Source: Siphonodentalium dalli
Taxonomy: Eukaryota > Mollusca > Scaphopoda > Gadilida > Siphonodentaliidae
Direction of reading: 5' to 3'
DNA length: 64,000 nucleotides
Assembly: GCA_032622095.1 (NCBI GenBank)
Contig: CP136061.1
Coordinates: 167,465,107 to 167,529,106 of the forward strand
The notes under the pieces were generated by a model. That model was not told the origin of the DNA and searched no databases. It worked only from the letters and a program-made list of their open reading frames with translations. The translations under genes and the position numbers were made by a program. Shown here piece after piece: positions 34,266 to 47,423 of this stretch (the first letter of the stretch is position 1; each line of letters begins with the position of its first letter).

Positions 34266-37200
34266 TAGTCCAGGAGATATTGGTCGACCTCTGCACCCCC
34301 CCCCCCCCAGGACTTAACTTCACCCCACTAATTTTCTTCCTTAAGGTCTCCTCTAATTTTTTTCACTTGTTAACAAGAAAAAAAAGTGGCCGCAGAGACT
34401 CCAGACAAGATGGCGTCCATCATGGCGGCCATTTTTTTTAAATGCACCAGGTCTCTTTGATCGCCATTATAGTAAAGATGATAGCACATGCGGTCTTGTT
34501 TTCCGCTCGATTCGTTATGCTAATATATAATCCTTACAAATTAGCCAAAAATCCGACACCAGAATCCAATATGGCGGCCAAGATGGCCGCCGAAATGTGA
34601 AAATATGCTATTTTTCTGACATGTTACCACATTTCGTTTGTCTCTGTGGGAAAATGTTAGAATTTTTGCGTCATGTTATACATTTATCATATAGAGGAGT
34701 CATTGGCGAACACATGGGGACCATAATATGCATTCATTGCGGGATATTTTTGTCCGAAATCACGTTTTCCCAAATGCCGGTATCATAGGCCAAAGCCGAA
34801 TCTCCGTTAATAACGCGATGTTATGTTTCGAATCAATGAATGTTATTGCTATTATAACAACACCCATGCATATATATTTGCAGGAGATACTCGAGCTAGG
34901 ATTCCTCTTATACCTGAGTTGAGGAATATTTACCCAAATCCAAGATGGCGGCCAAAATGGCCACCAGAAATAAAAAATCTCCGAAAATCGCTGATTTTAA
35001 CATCAGTGAGCATTATTGTCATGACAACTCCACACCTGCTTACTATTGTAAGTTGGGAACACTTAGGCGAAGAACTTGCCTTGTACCATATCCAAATAAA
35101 AGTCCCCCAATATCCAAAATGGCGCCCACAATGGCGGACATATTTTGAAAAATCACCGAAATTCCCTCATATTCACATCATTGGGCATTATTGTCGAGAC
35201 AACTCCACCCATGCTTACAATTGAGTTGTAAATACTGAGGTGAAGTAATTACATTACATCTCATGCAAGAAATTGTTTTCCAAATCGAAGATGGCGACCG
35301 AAATGGCGACCGAAATTTGAAAACAAGTCTACATTACTTTACTTTCTTAGGATGGGCGTTATTGTTTCGCGATTTCTATCCACCATTACATGTTGATATG
35401 GAATAGTGACATGAAGTATTCATTAGGGTTTGGCAATTGATACTCACAGCCAAGATCGCTGCTAAATTGGCGGCTAGAAATTGAAAAGAAATCGATATTT
35501 TCACATATTAATTTCAACTTTTTGTCATAATATCGGTATGTATGGACGAAACTGTACATAAACCATCTACTAGTTCAACTTAAAGGTATCAAAACGCATA
35601 ACATAGCTCGTATTCTTCTGGAAAGATGAAACACCATAATTAATATCGCGATGTGGCATTTCGAAATCCAGTCTCCACTTAGCGCCGATAATGGCCGTAA
35701 GCGTAGGTGCGCCGAATAGTTATATCAGAACAATTACATGATAACAGATTCTGATATGCCACGTCACGTCCATAATTATCTGGACCAGCTTCCATTTCTT
35801 TGTTTGATAAATCTAGGTCGCTCACACCGACAAAGTATTCACAACTTCCTGGGAGTAGGGTCCATCTAATCATAACGTTTCAAACAATTCATTTTCCGGT
35901 GTTTAGCTTACAGAAGGTCATCTCTATGTATGTGTCTCATACCCCATGGGATAACGACATGTACACCTGGCGAACCAGTTAGCTAGTCACTTCTCAATAG
36001 ATGGTTCGTCAACTCACAAACTCAGCGAACGCATTGGCATATGTGGACAACTTCGACAGTGTTTCGAAGGTTGCTAGCTGTCTCATTCCCTTGGACAGAT
36101 GTCTATCTGCTAAGGAGAAGACCCTAGTGTACAGACTACCCACACTTCTTGACCATTATCCGAAGCAAACTGTGTGACGCCCCGCAGTTGTCTCGTCGAA
36201 TATCTCCCAGCAGAGAAGAACAATGCTCGCGGTGCTAGTTTGTGGACATGCGCCATGATAGTGGGAATGAAATGGGCCTCTGTAAACACCACCCCTACAC
36301 TTGGTGCATGTTTAAGATATCGAATGTCGTGCGTGTCGGTTTTATTTGGTGTGGTAAGATTGTATTTCCACATCCGTTTCGAAGCCTTTCTGATTCAACT
36401 ACGTACACTTTTGTCTGGATAATAATATGCTAGTCTCCCTCAAAACAGTCGGATGGACTAAAGGATAATGTCTTTATAGCATGAATGTATGCGTGTTTTG
36501 TTATCCTCTCTCGGGGTTAGTGTCAGTATGTGGGCGGTATTATTCAAGAAAATGTCAGGAACTGTGGTGCATTTATTTCACTATGTATTTAAAGAACAAT
36601 TTACAGTCTCGATGGCAATGGCTGTGGCCGTTGGGGAACGCGACCTTTATGATCATATAGCTTTATATATATAACTTTAGAATATAGTAGTTAATGTCTC
36701 ATGCAGGAAAATAGTCGCATTGGTGATGTTACCAAGAAATCACTTGGTGTACCAACGTTTGTTGAACTGAATGCAAGAGCTCATCAACGTAACATTCCTC
36801 TGGGTGTTCTTCGCGTTGAACATTTCACCCTTTTGTTGATGGCATTTGTACTTTCTTGAACCATACCACCCAGCGTGAGTATGACATATCAACCAACTAT
36901 CAAAGGTATCGCCTTTAAGACTACACCACAGTCTTGGTGGGACTTATACAGCAGTAGCCAATGGCATACTCCTGGTCCAGTTGTTTAAGAACGGCTTCCA
37001 AACGGATGGGGACGTACAATCTTAGCATACAAGGAAAGCAAAGCCACACATGAGATCCTGTCTGAATCTAAAACATAACAAAAGAAGGGGCTGTGCAGTC
37101 ATGATCCAATTTCATTTCCACTATCATGACACATACCCACAAACTAGCACCGTGGGTATTGTTATCATCTGCTTGGATCTGTTCGTTGAGACGATTGCTG

Positions 37201-39241
37201 GACGCCAACAAGCTTGTTCTTATGATCATGTTCAAGGAGTTTGGATATATTATGCATTATGGTCTTAGCAGAAATGCATCCGTCAAATGTCGGGCTTTCA
37301 ACTTTCGAAGCCATATACAGAAGTTGTCCGGGTACGTCAGTACATTAGATGAGTATGTGAATTGATGAACCATATATTGAGAAGTGGCTCTTTGGGAAGA
37401 TCACCAGGTGTACACGTTGTTAACCCCATTAGGTCACCAAAGCTGACAATACGCAGATAGATAGGTCCTTCTGAAAGCTAGTATACGCATCGACCGAATA
37501 CCTGTATAGTGTATCGCAAAAGATGACGCATATACCCCATATGTAGCATCTCAATTATACCATAAGCTATACCACGAATGAAGCTCGCTAAGAATTCCAA
37601 GCTTTCGAAACCAACACGTGGGCTGGACACCGGCATATGTATTGTTTGAAACATTCCGATTAGTGGCACACTCCTACAAAGTAGTGAACTGTTGTTGTGA
37701 GTGAGATAGATTAATCTGACGAAGAGACGGAAACGAGTCTAGATAATGCTGAATGTGGCAATTCAGAATAAGCTCAGGTACTGTTGTTTTGATTCTTGGA
37801 AGTCATAATATGACTATTCGGCGCACCTATATACGGTTACGGCCAGTATGAGCCCTTAGTGGAGAATGGATTTTGAAATGCCACATTGCGATTGTGGGTT
37901 TTCATCCTTCCAAAAGGCTACGACTTACATTGGAACTAATATATGGCTTATATTATGTACCGTTTCATTTATACAAATCAATATTATGACAAAAAGTTGA
38001 AATTAGTATGTGATAATATCGGCTTCTTTTCAATTTCTGCCCGCCAGTTGGCCGCCATATTGACTGTGAGTATCACTTGCCAAACCATAATGAATAATTC
38101 ATACATATCAACATGTAATGGTGGGTAGAAATCGCGAAACAATAACGCCCATCCTAAGAAAGTAAAGTAATGTAGACTTGTTTTCAAATTTCGGTCGCCA
38201 TTTTGGCCGCCATCTTCGATTTGGAAAACCATTTCTTGCATGAGATGTAAGGTAATTACTTCACCTCAGTATTTCCAACTCAACTGTACGCATGGATGGA
38301 GTTGTCTCGACAATAATGCCCAATGATGTGAATATGAGGGAATTTCGGTGATTTTTCAAAATATGTCCGCCATTGTGGGCGCCATTTTGGATATTGGGGG
38401 ACTTTTATTTGGATATGGTACAAGGAAAGTTCTTCGCCTAAGTGTTCCCAACTTACAATAGTAAGCAGGTGTGGAGTTGTCATGACAATAATGCTCACTG
38501 ATGTTAAAATCAGCGATTTTCGGAGATTTTTTATTTCTGGTGGACATTTTGGCCGCCATCTTGGATTTGGGTAAATATTCCTCAACTCAGGTATAAGAGG
38601 AATCCTAGCTCGAGTATCTCCTGCAAATATATATGCATGGGTGTTGTTATAATAGCAATAACATTCATTGATTCGAAACATAACATCGCGTTATTAACGG
38701 AGATTCGGCTTTGACCTATGATACCGGCATTTGGGAAAACGTGATATCGGACAAACATATCCCGCAATGAATGCATATTATGGTCCCCATGTATTCGCCA
38801 ATGACTCTTCTATATGATAAATGTATAACATGACGCAAAAATTCTAACATTTTCCCACAGAGACAAACGAAAGGTGGTAACATGTCAGAAAAATAGCATA
38901 TTTTCACATTTCGGCGGCCATCTTGGCCGCCATATTGGATTCTGGGGTCGGATTTTTGGCTAATTTGTAAGGGTTGTATATTAGCATAACGAATCGAGCG
39001 GAAAAAAAGACCACATGTGCTATCATCTTTACTATAATGGCGATCAAAGAGACCTGGTGCATTTAAAAAAATGGCCGCCATGATGGACGCCATCTTGTCT
39101 GGAGTCTCTGCGGCCACTTTTTTTTCTTGTTAACAAGTGAAAAAAATTAGAGGAGACCTTAAGGAAGAAAATTAGTGGGGTGAAGTTAAGTCCTGGGGGG
39201 GGGGGGGGGGTGAAGAGGTCGACCAATATCTCCTGGACTAT
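34266..39241. mobile_element. Inverted-repeat DNA element, ~5.0 kb, arms of at least 1.27 kb
   Basis: The left arm (34266 to about 35540) is the inverted copy of 37985-39241 at high identity, and weaker pairing extends to about 35990 and 37600. The ends are TAGTCCAGGAGATATTGGTC and its complement; a TA target duplication is possible but ambiguous. Each arm holds a poly-C tract near the end and about six AAGATGGCGGCC-type motifs. The arm ORFs at 34823-35224 and 38280-38681 are mirror copies of the same sequence, hence repeat translations. The superfamily could not be assigned. Confidence 0.82.
36001..36177 (+). pseudogene. Decayed ORF in the centre of the inverted-repeat element
   Basis: A 58-residue ORF starting MVRQLTNSANALAYVDNF and containing SCLIPLDRCLSAKEKTLVYR looks protein-like. 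About 36700-37060 holds a second protein-like but stop-ridden stretch including KSLGVPTFVELNARAHQRN. Both lie between the arms where the element's own gene would sit. I recognise neither; they may be remnants of the element's transposase or of captured sequence. Confidence 0.3.
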
Positions 39242-39894
39242 AACCGTTGTTCGAGTTCTTAACCGGTAATCGAATTCACGGATCTCCAGTGTGGTAGTAC
39301 TGTCGCCGTGACAGGGCAAGGCAAAGCGCCAAGCGAGCGACGTGAGCGTTGTGTGGGCGTAGCAAGAGCGCATATTAGCTTCTCGTGGTCGCAGCAAGAA
39401 ATTAATCTTGTCTTGTGCGACTACAGTAATTCTCTGTACTACGTGCCTTTCCCGTCCTTAATACGCTCAATGAGGCGCTGTCCAAAACTTGTGGCGCTCT
39501 TTCTGAGCTGTCATGGGGTGTTATGGACTGGTTCCCGCTCATAGAACGTCCACATTGTGCTGCCACTGCGACTCTGGCGCTCGCTTTACGCCCAAGCGTT
39601 ATACATGGCGTTCTTCCGGTGTTTACAGCAGGTTTACAATACGATCCCACTTTGAAATGCGGTCTGCTCATAACACTGTCACACTCTGCTGCGATCAGGC
39701 TGGCGTTTGCTTTGAGTTGAAAAGTATCAAAATACGAGTAACGCACAGTGGAAGCTCGGAAAATTGTCAGAAATTTTCAATCTGTTAAAACAAGAGAACC
39801 AATGTCAGAAATGGTAACGCGCTCAAAATTATATATTATAAACCCAAGAATGTAATTGTAGAATATAAAATATATTGGTTTTGCGAATGACCAA
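39242..39894. repeat. GCCGGCGCTC-family repeat, degenerate copy
   Basis: 39255-39300 matches 25196-25240 inverted (ACCGGTAATCGAATTCACGG), followed by GTGACAGGGCAAGGCAAAGC. The ORFs at 39308-39788 overlap one another on both strands and are not called. Confidence 0.45.
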
Positions 39895-40140
39895 CTCAGA
39901 ATTCCGTTAAATAACAATAACAATCAGCACCTAATTAACGAACCGGTGGCCGACTCGACCGTCTCCGACCACAACCCCAAGTGGGCTGCAGAAATTTCTT
40001 TCATTTGTAATTGACATATAGTTTATCACAAACCAAAAATCAACATTAATCAACGTTGATTAACACAATAAACGAAATTAAATTTCCCCAACTACATGCA
40101 CCTTTTACGGGACTCGTCGTCCAGCTCGCAGTTTGACTTT
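39895..40140. repeat. Diverged half-copy of the 19388-20375 foldback family
   Basis: The block order matches the right arm of the foldback element: CACCTAATTAACGA-C-GGTGGC, TCTTTCATTTGTAATTG, TTATCACAAACC, ACACAATAAACGAAATT, CCCAACTACATGCACCTTTT. Substitutions are many and the other arm is missing. Confidence 0.6.
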
Positions 40141-41035
40141 TAATCATCCCAAAAATTCCCATTCTATAAATAAACTAATAAAACACCCATTGATAATGTC
40201 AGCCCGCACGCGAAACGAGAAACTCCCCATCAGTTATACATGCGGCGCGCGTGACAAGCTATATGCTCCTATCCCGCTTACCACGTTTTCATCGCGCTCT
40301 TTGTACGACCCATTGCGTTCCTGCTTGGTCAAGTCTCACACGCTCTCACTGCGTTTCCTCCACGCCGTCAATGCGTTCAAGTCGTTGTCATTGCGTTGTT
40401 AGTACGCTTTGCGCTGTCATGGCGACGGTACTACGCCTGGTCAGAACGCCGAACCTCTGCGCTTGTTTTGTGCATGCACAAAACAAGCGCGGCGCTCTGG
40501 CGCTCTGGGGCGTTCACGGAGACCCTCTCCAGTCCTAGCCAGTGTCCACTGCGTCACCAATACGTTCTTGGATACCTTACTGTGCTTTGCTTGGCGCTTT
40601 GATTATTTTTCAGCGCAATGCAAGCGCCGGCCTGATCGCAGCGGAGTGTGACAGTAGTTTAATCGGACAGCTAGTCTGTTGCGGAGTGTTGGGTATTTTC
40701 CCCACAACCTAAAAACTGACTATGACTGGAGAACGCAGGAGTCGCTATCTATACTCTCCGCGCCCGCGCAGAGAACGTTTTGCGAACTTATTGAGAACGT
40801 ACTAGTATCACAATGACAGCGACTTGAACGCACTAAGAGCGTGAGACTTGACAAAGTAGGAACGCAATAGGAGCATACTTTGTTTTAAAAGTTTTACAAT
40901 TTTCGACAGTTTTCGGCGCTCCTCCTGCGTGTTACTCATATGTTGGTACTTTTGCAGCGCAGTGAGAGCGCCGGCCTGAGTGTGACAGGGGTTTAAACGG
41001 GTATCCGACAGTGATATGATGTTGATCAATAATTA
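40141..41035. mobile_element. GCCGGCGCTC-family inverted-repeat element
   Basis: 40300-40400 pairs with 40800-40880 (shared AAGTCTCACACGCTCT and its complement). The right edge GAGCGCCGGCCTGAGTGTGA at 40969-40988 is the complement of the left edge of 24966-25250. 40440-40560 matches 25050-25180 inverted. The copies are probably nested or rearranged. The overlapping ORFs at 40133-40651 are not genes. Confidence 0.55.
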
Positions 41036-42639
41036 ATAAAACATAATACAATGTTACAAGATTCGCTTTTTATTCAATATTAAAACAACTAGGCATCTCA
41101 ATGGGCGGCCATTCGGTCGGAAATTACATGAAATAAAAGTTAATGGTGGTTTGTGAAAACAATAGTCTCTATTTTCAAACCAATCGTCGTTCTTGGGTTC
41201 AATAAGAGACAGTTCCGTTTCAATAGCCATATTTTATTAATCAATGGCCATCTATTTCAAACCAATAGACTCCATTTCCAAACCAATAATCGTTCTTGGA
41301 TTCAATAAGAGACAGTTCCTTTTTAATAGATATAGATTCGTAATCAATGTTGACCGATGCAAAATTAATGTTCTATTTTAATTTAATAGTATTCACTGTT
41401 CAACTAATATCTAATAACACACAATTAGTAAGATTCGCGCATATTCAATAAACGTACACTCCGTTTCAATAGCCATATTTTCTTAATCAATAAAGATATT
41501 TCAAACCATTAGACGAATTCTCACGAGCAATGATTATCGTTATAAAACTAATAGACCTTATTGTCATTCTTATATTTAAAAGATATAAATTATCACCAAT
41601 GCAAAATTAATGACGTTCTTTCAATTAAATAGGTTTCGTATTCCAACCAATATCTAATTGCTCAATCTACTATTTCCGGTCAAACCAATGATTAGGAATT
41701 CGAAATCAATGATTAAAACGTGAAATAACGCTAGGCGTCTCTGGTGGCGATATTTGAAGAAACTTTATTCATGTGGCGTCAGAAATATATAATTAAACAT
41801 GGGAATTCCCAATGTCATGTCGGTGTGACGATTTGCAGTAGTTCACTCGGTGCAAATCAACCGACGATAAATATTCACTATGGTCCACTATAACAGAGTG
41901 GAGTAGATTTAAATACAAATTTCAAGACAATTATTAAAATTGTCTGACTAAAGCATGAAGCTTTGCACATATGTACATATTTACATACATATTGGTATTA
42001 GATATGGAGCCACGCTGGAATTTCAATTTAACCCCTCTTTTAAGGGGTTTTTCCAAATTTAAAGAGTGTTTCGTGGTTATATAATTTACTAAATGTCGCA
42101 AGTAATCTTACCATGAAATATACGATTTAAAATTAGGCATATTCAGTACGTATGACTCTGAGAGATATAATGCCACATTTTTAGGGTAAAATTGGAACTC
42201 CCCGCCCAAGATGGTCGTCAAAATGACAGCTGAAAGAGGGAATTTGACGTTTTTTCGCTAATATCTTCTAGATCAGGTTCTGCTGTATGGAACTGGTTCG
42301 GAAATGTGACTTCATTTTGTATTGCTCATGTTAAGAGATAATTGGAGCAATGAATATATGTCATTCGTATGATCCAAGTCCCTCCCGATCCCTTAATAAT
42401 TCGATTTAATATACATAACTAGGTATGAAATTTAACCAAATATCACCGTTATGAATCTAGTCATATTTTATCAAGAATTTAACAGAACTTTGCAAATTAT
42501 GACATACAATTACTTATGAATTTTTGCGCTTAAGTGCAAATAATTTACGTTTAATCACAAATCATTTGCGCTTAAGTGCAAATAGAAATTAATGCATTGA
42601 TCTCCCTGAATTAATTTTAAATGGCATAGGCCTAACACA

Positions 42640-43090
42640 TCACTCAAGCATGCCTGCAAATAGCGTGTCTGTAATTTACAGAATGAGGTCCCCAGAGGGT
42701 GAATTTAGTGATGCTACCCTGCATAGCGGGCTAGCATAACTAAATTCACACTCTGGGGACCTCATTCTGCTTAGGTCTCATCTCTGGGAAGTAACTATGG
42801 TATCAAATTAACATTAATTTTAGTTTTCCCATCTGGGAAGTTTCTATATCGCCTAATTTGCAGAAGATAAAATCCATAATCGAGGCTCCCAATGGGTGAA
42901 CATCACCAACTTCAAAAGGGGAACTTCAATCTGATCCTAGGTCTGCCATAGCAGTTGGGGGCCTAAGCAGAATGAGGTCCCCAGAGGGTGAATTTAGTGA
43001 TGCTAGCCCGCTATGCGGGGTAGCGTCACTAAATTCACCCTCTGGGGACCTCATCTGCAAATGACAGACACGCTATTTGCAGGCTTGCAT
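42640..43090. mobile_element. MITE with a ~95-bp hairpin in each end
   Basis: The ends GCCTGCAAATAGCGTGTCTG (42655, and its complement at about 43066) enclose, on each side, a hairpin with arms GAGGTCCCCAGAGGGTGAAT / ATTCACCCTCTGGGGACCTC around a GC(A/T)AGCGGGCTAGC loop. Total about 440 bp. A solitary diverged hairpin of this family is at 24235-24330. Confidence 0.8.
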
Positions 43091-43559
43091 CAAGTCTATA
43101 TAGGCCCATCATATGAGGGAAGCAATCCCCAGTGATCCCTAGATACCTTTTATGACCATGGAAATGGCATAGATCTGTACAGGATATGTCTCTTTTATAA
43201 AATGTACTAGATCTCTGGGATGGAGACACAAATTCTTAGGGACAGGGATGCTGATAATATGAAAATATGTTTTTCCCCTATTTCTATTCAATAAGTACAC
43301 CACGAGGGAAGCAAGCCCCCAGTAACCCCTAATTCCCTTTCTATGACCATGGAAATGGTATATATTTGTGCAGGAGATGTCCCTTTAATAAAACATACTA
43401 GAGCTCTGGGAGTGAGGCACCAATTTTTGGGACACCAGAGACAGAGATGCTTTTGACTTTTCAACTTTCGAGTCTGTATGGGCTACTACTATGGGCCCAT
43501 AATAATATAATATGAGATGGACTCCATCATTCACAATCAGAGGGAAGTAAGGGAGTGTT

Positions 43560-43770
43560 AAGTATTTGCGCTTAAGCGCAAATCATTTACACTTAAGCGC
43601 AAATGATTTTCGCTTAAGCGCAAACAAATTGATAGACACATATTTGTGCTTAAGCGCAAATGACATTCGCTTAAGACCAAATGATTTATGCTTAAGCGCA
43701 AATATTTGCGCTTAATATTTGTGCTTGAGCGCAAATAAATAATAAATGTGAAAAGGGCCTCCCATAGTAA
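43560..43770. repeat. Cluster of TTGCGCTTAAGCGCAAAT palindromes
   Basis: Seven or more GCGCTTAAGCGC-type palindromes in ~180 bp, followed by AAATGTGAAAAGGGCCTCCC. Same family as 1595-1673, 42525-42600 and 58770-58915. Confidence 0.7.
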
Positions 43771-44305
43771 GAGGGGACTCTAAATTTCTTGAACATTGAA
43801 ATTCCCTTTGTTTGAGAATTTGTACATGTTTATATTGAATATTCTCAGTAAATAATTATTCTGTGTGTTTCAAAAGAAATCATAATAAATTGTTATTGTT
43901 TTTAAGTATTGGTTATAGATAACAGTTAATTAGATTGACTCCCCTCTTCCCAGATGCATCCTTACTGTGGAAGACCGATCGCCCGGCGATTCACCCAGGT
44001 CTGTTGGATGGCTCAAACGACTTTTCCTACTATGGCCAGTTTGTACCCTTGATTTGAATGACACATTTAATTGTTTCGTACCATGTGTTTGGTCATTTCA
44101 CACCATATATTGGTATGTTTCGTTGATTCCCAAAAATGATGATTGGTCATTCGTATGTGAAAAATTATTTTAATCGTGTTAACTTAATGAAAGCGAACAT
44201 GTTCCTGATTTTCGTGATGATGACAACCCGACATTTACATGTTAACATATTTCTTTCTTTTTTTTTGCGAAACAAAATGAACAAATTGAAATTGTCGCGA
44301 CAAAG

Positions 44306-44744
44306 TTAAAGATGCATAATCCGAATTAACGCTTCAATATTACCATTTCCTTGGCTTCGGGGTAAAACATATTTGATTTGAGTTGAGGAACCCACCCATC
44401 AAAGCTGAGAGTGATCAGATATCTATTTTTGACATCTATTATTTTTCACCATCGATAATTTTAGGTGGCCCAATAAAAAGTCGAAAGAGGACGGATGAAG
44501 ATGGATAACTCTAAAAGCAAGTGGCTTTTTTTGTGTCAGATATTTGACAAACCCGCCAAATTTTATTGAACAAAATGTTGATAAATAACAGGTTTTGGGC
44601 AATTGTATACTATATTTGACTGGTTAGCATTATTTTTGGGGCATTAAACGATTCTGGTAAACGAAGTGGAATTTCAAAAAATGGTGTTGTTGTTGTTGAA
44701 ATCTGATGATATGGGAACCATCGAATCGGACTGTGTACCTTTAA
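44306..44744. mobile_element. Diverged TTAA MITE, same family as 30207-30675
   Basis: TTAA at 44306-44309 and 44741-44744. The ends are degenerate (AGATGCATAATCCG versus AGGTACACAGTCCG when inverted). Shared blocks include GGCTTCGGGGTAAAA, TTTGATTTGAGTTGAGGAAC and GTTGTTGTTGAAATCTGATG. Confidence 0.75.
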
Positions 44745-46654
44745 TGTCATTTAAAAAAAAATAATACCAGTAGGCCTATACCCAAAGGTACGAATTGTCG
44801 AAATGATACAGGAACTGGTATGAAATGTCCAGAACATTGGTGCGAAACATCTCTATGTCAAACTTCCATGGTATGAAATGCCAGCAACCTATTGGCTATT
44901 CATCCATTGCACATTATAATTTATTTCCAATGGGCATGGATAGAGAGTCTCCCATTGGGGAGGGGGTCCACCTTGATACATGTATGTTCCGACAGCACCC
45001 CCTTTGAAGGAAGTTTCCTACAGATGGCTACAGGGTACATGTATATCGGTCCAAAATTTGTTCGAAAATTATTAATTAGATATGACATTTTTGCACCGTA
45101 TGGCTTGTTATCAAACTCGATTTGTACTTAGGTGAATATCACTTCAATTTGCCCTAAATCGAGTAATATCATTTTACGACATCACTAATTAAGAGTAATA
45201 CATGTATGATTTTATGACATCACGATCTGAGTAATACGTACACGGTATGGCTTTATGACATGGTGTAATTCTATTTCACTGTTAGATAAGGCATATATAC
45301 CAATTTTTTGTGACCAACGATGTTGGTGCTGCTAGTCTACAGGGTCTCTTTCTGGTTGTTCCCCTTGCCGAGGAGATATAAATGGGTACAGGACGTTTTG
45401 TATCGTCTTAAGTCATTTCGTACCACATTTTTGGTAGTTTCGTACCTTATTGTTTGGTCGTTTCGTACCATGTAGGAAATCAATTGGTCATTTCGTACCA
45501 TGTTACTACGTGTATGTCACACCATATTGAAACAAATAAATGATTTTCTACAAAGTACGAAATAAAAAAAAGTAACCAAACAATCCGGTACCGGTATGTA
45601 AAACCAAAACATATGGCATGGAACGACCATGGTTATGGTATCGAATACTGAAATAATGAAGAAGTCACTGCAGTTGTATATATCATTTATGTGGTCACAA
45701 TATATGCATGTATAATGCAACCTGTAAGTTGACATGACCTCTGTTCTAGTTGGCTTATGATTGAGTTCTGAAGTGCTCTTCGCACTGTCAGGTTTACTTG
45801 ATCAATACTCCAGCAATGTTCAGAATCCTATCCCACGACACTGGTATGAAACGTCTAGAAAATAGAATCCATATTTAATAAATCCTGCAGACATTCAGTA
45901 TTACCGATCGCCTGAATCAACATCGGACTGTTCGAAGCGGTTCCACTCAATGGTTGTTTTGAAGAAGTCGTCGCAATGTACAGTGCTAATACGCAGTAGA
46001 TCGAACGATTATCTTACGGTGTTAGAGATGTTGTTGTTGTTGACATAATCATATTCATACTGCTGTTGTTGTTAGTACTTGTCACACACATCCTATGTTC
46101 TCCACCGGATTTTGACAGACAATCCATGCAACACTGGGAACAGTGACAATCACAGTAATACTGACAGTGAATGAGTTATAGATACTGACAGTGATACATC
46201 AACATCACACAGTCCTCAAAATCGGTTGCTTAATTTTCCTTAGAATTTTTTTTTTAGAATTATATATAGATTCTTCATTTGTAGAATAAGTTGAATAACA
46301 ATCAGTTATTATGACAATCGTCGTCAACAATGAATGACATTGATAATTTGATAGTTGTCTAGTTGTATAATTTGATCGATTCAATGATTGCTGGCACTGA
46401 ATTTCTGTCTCGCTGGTCTCGCGACTATCTTCAGGTCTTCGTTGGCATTCTGTGTCAATATTTAAAAACAAGCTCTCAAATGCATCTTCGGTATCTGCTA
46501 CAGGTACAGGATATAGTCCACAGTCCGTATATCATCGCAGTTTTCATGTTCAGTGTCACTTTCTGACGCGAAAATGTTCGAGAACATGCATTTTTGTTTT
46601 TGCTCGCGGGGATATCCCATGTTGACGTCACGGATTTTGCGGTGTCACCAGCAA
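44745..46654. other. Interior of the 6.2-kb element, no intact gene
   Basis: Includes several TTTCGTACCA-type short repeats (45415-45500). The coding remnants are a plus-strand patch at about 46100-46235 (containing VIDTDSDTSTSHSPQN after a stop) and a minus-strand open stretch at about 46205-46530 (containing VADTEDAFESLFLNIDTE). Both are acidic/serine-rich, short and unrecognised. Confidence 0.4.
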
Positions 46655-47339
46655 AATTGGTGGCCAGCGCCCCTAGCGTTAATTCAAGAATTAACTAGTA
46701 ATTCAAGAATTGTTCATTGGTGTGTAAACGGAAGCTATTAATTCTGTAGACTCGTCCATTAATTCTGCATTTTTAGTCATTTGTTTCATCGGAAATTGTT
46801 GATTCCGCTATTAGATAATGATTCGAATATGAACGTTATTAATTGTGCATTGGTGATAATTTATATCTATTAAATATAAGAATGACAATAAGGTCTATTA
46901 GTTTTATAACGATAATCATTGATCGTGGGAAATCGTCTATTGGTTTGAAATATCTTTGTTGATTAAGAAAATATGGCTATTGAAACGGAATGTACGTTTA
47001 TTGAATATGCGCGAATCTTACTAATTGTGTGTTATTAAATATTAGTTGAACAATTAATGAATACTATTAAATTAAAATAGAACATTAATTTTGCATCGGT
47101 CAACATTGATTATGAATCTATATCTATTAAAACGGAACTGTCTCTTATTGAATCCAAGAACGACTATTGGTTTGAAAATAGAGAATATTGGTTTGAAAAT
47201 AGAGACTATTGTTTTCACAAATCACCATTAACTTTTATTTCATGTAATTTCCGACCGAATGGCCGCCCATACATCTCGCCATTAAAAATAAACAACAGAT
47301 GTATGTAAATAAACAGTCAGACATCGTCATAAACTATAC

Positions 47340-47423
47340 AAAAATAGGCCGTGGCTAAAGAACGGTATACCGCTCTTTAGTACCAAACGCTAAAGAGCAG
47401 TATACCGCGCTTTAGCTATATGG
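47340..47423. repeat. Left part of the 104-bp GGTATACCGCTCTTTAG tandem array
   Basis: Palindromic units CTAAAGAGC-GTATACCGC. The array is split by the Mutator-like element and resumes at 49294. Confidence 0.75.

Larger units (their letters stand above)
41094..47277. mobile_element. Large TIR element (~6.2 kb) with ~0.6-kb terminal repeats
   Basis: The left TIR (about 41100-41745) and right TIR (about 46655-47271) are inverted copies ending ATGGGCGGCCATTCGGTCGG. CATCTC flanks both sides (41094-41099, 47272-47277), giving a 6-bp duplication (or 8 bp with both end bases mismatched). Six base pairs is the Polinton/Maverick duplication length, but no Polinton gene was recognised and the element is short. 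Interior remnants (46100-46235 plus, 46205-46560 minus) look Ser/Asp/Glu-rich and stop-ridden. Nested repeats include the double-hairpin MITE, a TTAA MITE and the GCGCTTAAGCGC cluster. Confidence 0.75.

Noticed and set aside
34823-35224. 133-residue ORF starting MFRINECYCYYNNT
   Set aside because: The same ORF occurs in mirror image at 38280-38681 because it lies in the inverted arm; overlapping frames are open as well. Not treated as a gene.
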